Source: Clostridiales bacterium (GTDB lineage: Bacteria > Bacillota > Clostridia > Christensenellales > DUVY01). From it: a DNA stretch of 5,403 nt. The position numbers and the translations under genes are program-made. The notes under the pieces were generated by a model. It was given only the letters and a program-made list of their open reading frames with translations. It did not search any database and was not told the DNA's origin. Positions within the stretch are counted from its first letter, which is position 1. Every line of letters starts with the position of its first letter. The DNA lies in assembly GCA_031290295.1 (NCBI GenBank), contig JAITNT010000223.1, positions 1 through 5,403 on the forward strand, written 5' to 3'. Shown here one piece after another: positions 4,968 to 5,403 of the stretch.

Positions 4968-5327
4968 ATGAGCAGAAAAGAGTATTTGCAGGACGTTTGC
5001 GATTCTCAAATTTCCCCGGTAGAGGTATTCATGAAGCAACAGGAAGCTCCGAATTTCTACTACATTATCGACGTCCGCATCGGGCCTAAGGAGTTCCGCA
5101 GGGAAAAGATTTTGGGCGCGGCGGAAATACCGCTCCCCGAATTGTTCGCCAAGCTTAACAGCCTGCCGCGCGACAAAAAGCTCGCGGTCGCCACGTGGGG
5201 CGCGCATTGCACGCTGGCAAAGCAAGCGAGCCTTGCGCTCCTGAACGCCAAGTACGACGTTATAGAAATCGGCGGCGGCGTTGCCGCGTGGAAGGAATCC
5301 GGGCTGCCCGTCGAGCCGGTGTCATAA
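4968..5327 (+). CDS. Single-domain rhodanese-like protein
   Basis: A small cytoplasmic protein of 119 residues, the size of a lone rhodanese domain, likely to carry or transfer sulfane sulfur. IIDVRIGPKEFRREKILGAA (33-52) with IPL (54-56) is the CH2A-like front half: Asp-Val-Arg, Glu-Phe, then Gly-Ala before Ile-Pro-Leu. IEIGGGVAAWKESGLPV (99-115) is the usual end. The active loop is unusual. The strand that normally ends in Cys reads LAVATW (72-77), with Thr76 where many relatives have Cys, and the only nearby cysteine is C81 in WGAHCTLAK. I recall relatives with CWGPGCT loops that keep both, so C81 is the likely sulfur carrier here. An in-frame ATG at 4923 coincides with the predicted transcript start. 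GAGGT at 4956-4960, 7 bases before 4968, supports the shorter form. It is a one-gene unit with its own promoter and terminator; the partner is unknown. Confidence 0.85.
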   Translation: MSRKEYLQDVCDSQISPVEVFMKQQEAPNFYYIIDVRIGPKEFRREKILGAAEIPLPELFAKLNSLPRDKKLAVATWGAHCTLAKQASLALLNAKYDVIEIGGGVAAWKESGLPVEPVS

Positions 5328-5347
5328 GACGCGCGCCGACCCCGGCG

Positions 5348-5383
5348 GCGACACTAAAAAATTTTATTGTCGCATTTTTCTTT
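5348..5383 (+). terminator. Intrinsic terminator of the rhodanese gene
   Basis: GCGACA (5348-5353) pairs with TGTCGC (5368-5373). TAAA (5355-5358) and TTTA (5363-5366) extend the stem past one mismatch, and ATTTTTCTTT (5374-5383) follows directly. It starts about 20 bases after the stop. A competing GC hairpin CGCCG/CGGCG (5334-5338 and 5343-5347) sits just before it. Confidence 0.8.
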
Positions 5384-5403
5384 ACTCAAAAAAGAGCCGC
5401 GGT

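Overview
The window looks like a stretch of chromosome from a Clostridia-type member of the Bacillota. The organism is inferred from three things. The isocitrate dehydrogenase resembles the homodimeric NADP enzyme I recall from gut Clostridia. Both tRNA genes encode their CCA ends. The promoters share a strong extended -10 box (TATG-n-TATAAT type). Coding DNA is fairly GC-rich, while promoters and gaps are AT-rich. No species can be named. I see no phage, transposase, rRNA or CRISPR genes.

Layout, left to right. Positions 1-182 hold a stem-loop inside what may be a dispersed intergenic repeat. Next, on the minus strand, is a membrane-anchored extracytoplasmic protein with beta-propeller-like repeats (183-1589, or to 1655 with an alternative start). 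A divergent intergenic region follows, with a 17-bp perfect palindrome, a 13-bp palindrome and a near-consensus promoter. That promoter drives icd (1934-3163), an NADP-type isocitrate dehydrogenase. A second strong promoter drives tRNA-Ala(UGC) and tRNA-Ile(GAU) at 3247-3438, with a hairpin between them and a terminator-like hairpin after them. An AraC-family regulator follows (3651-4458), split into two frames at a run of 13 G. Then comes about 500 bp without a credible gene, holding a G-quadruplex motif, a REP-like palindrome, a second G run (10 G) and a 13-bp tandem repeat. The window ends with a small single-domain rhodanese-like protein (4968-5327) and its terminator.

The genes do not form an obvious pathway. 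Each unit has its own promoter, so this reads as a set of separate monocistronic units plus one tRNA operon. The most interesting point is the G run in the AraC gene. Removing one G (or adding two) fuses the DNA-binding half to a well-matching C-terminal half. This could be phase variation, a decaying gene or a homopolymer error, and the sequence alone cannot decide.
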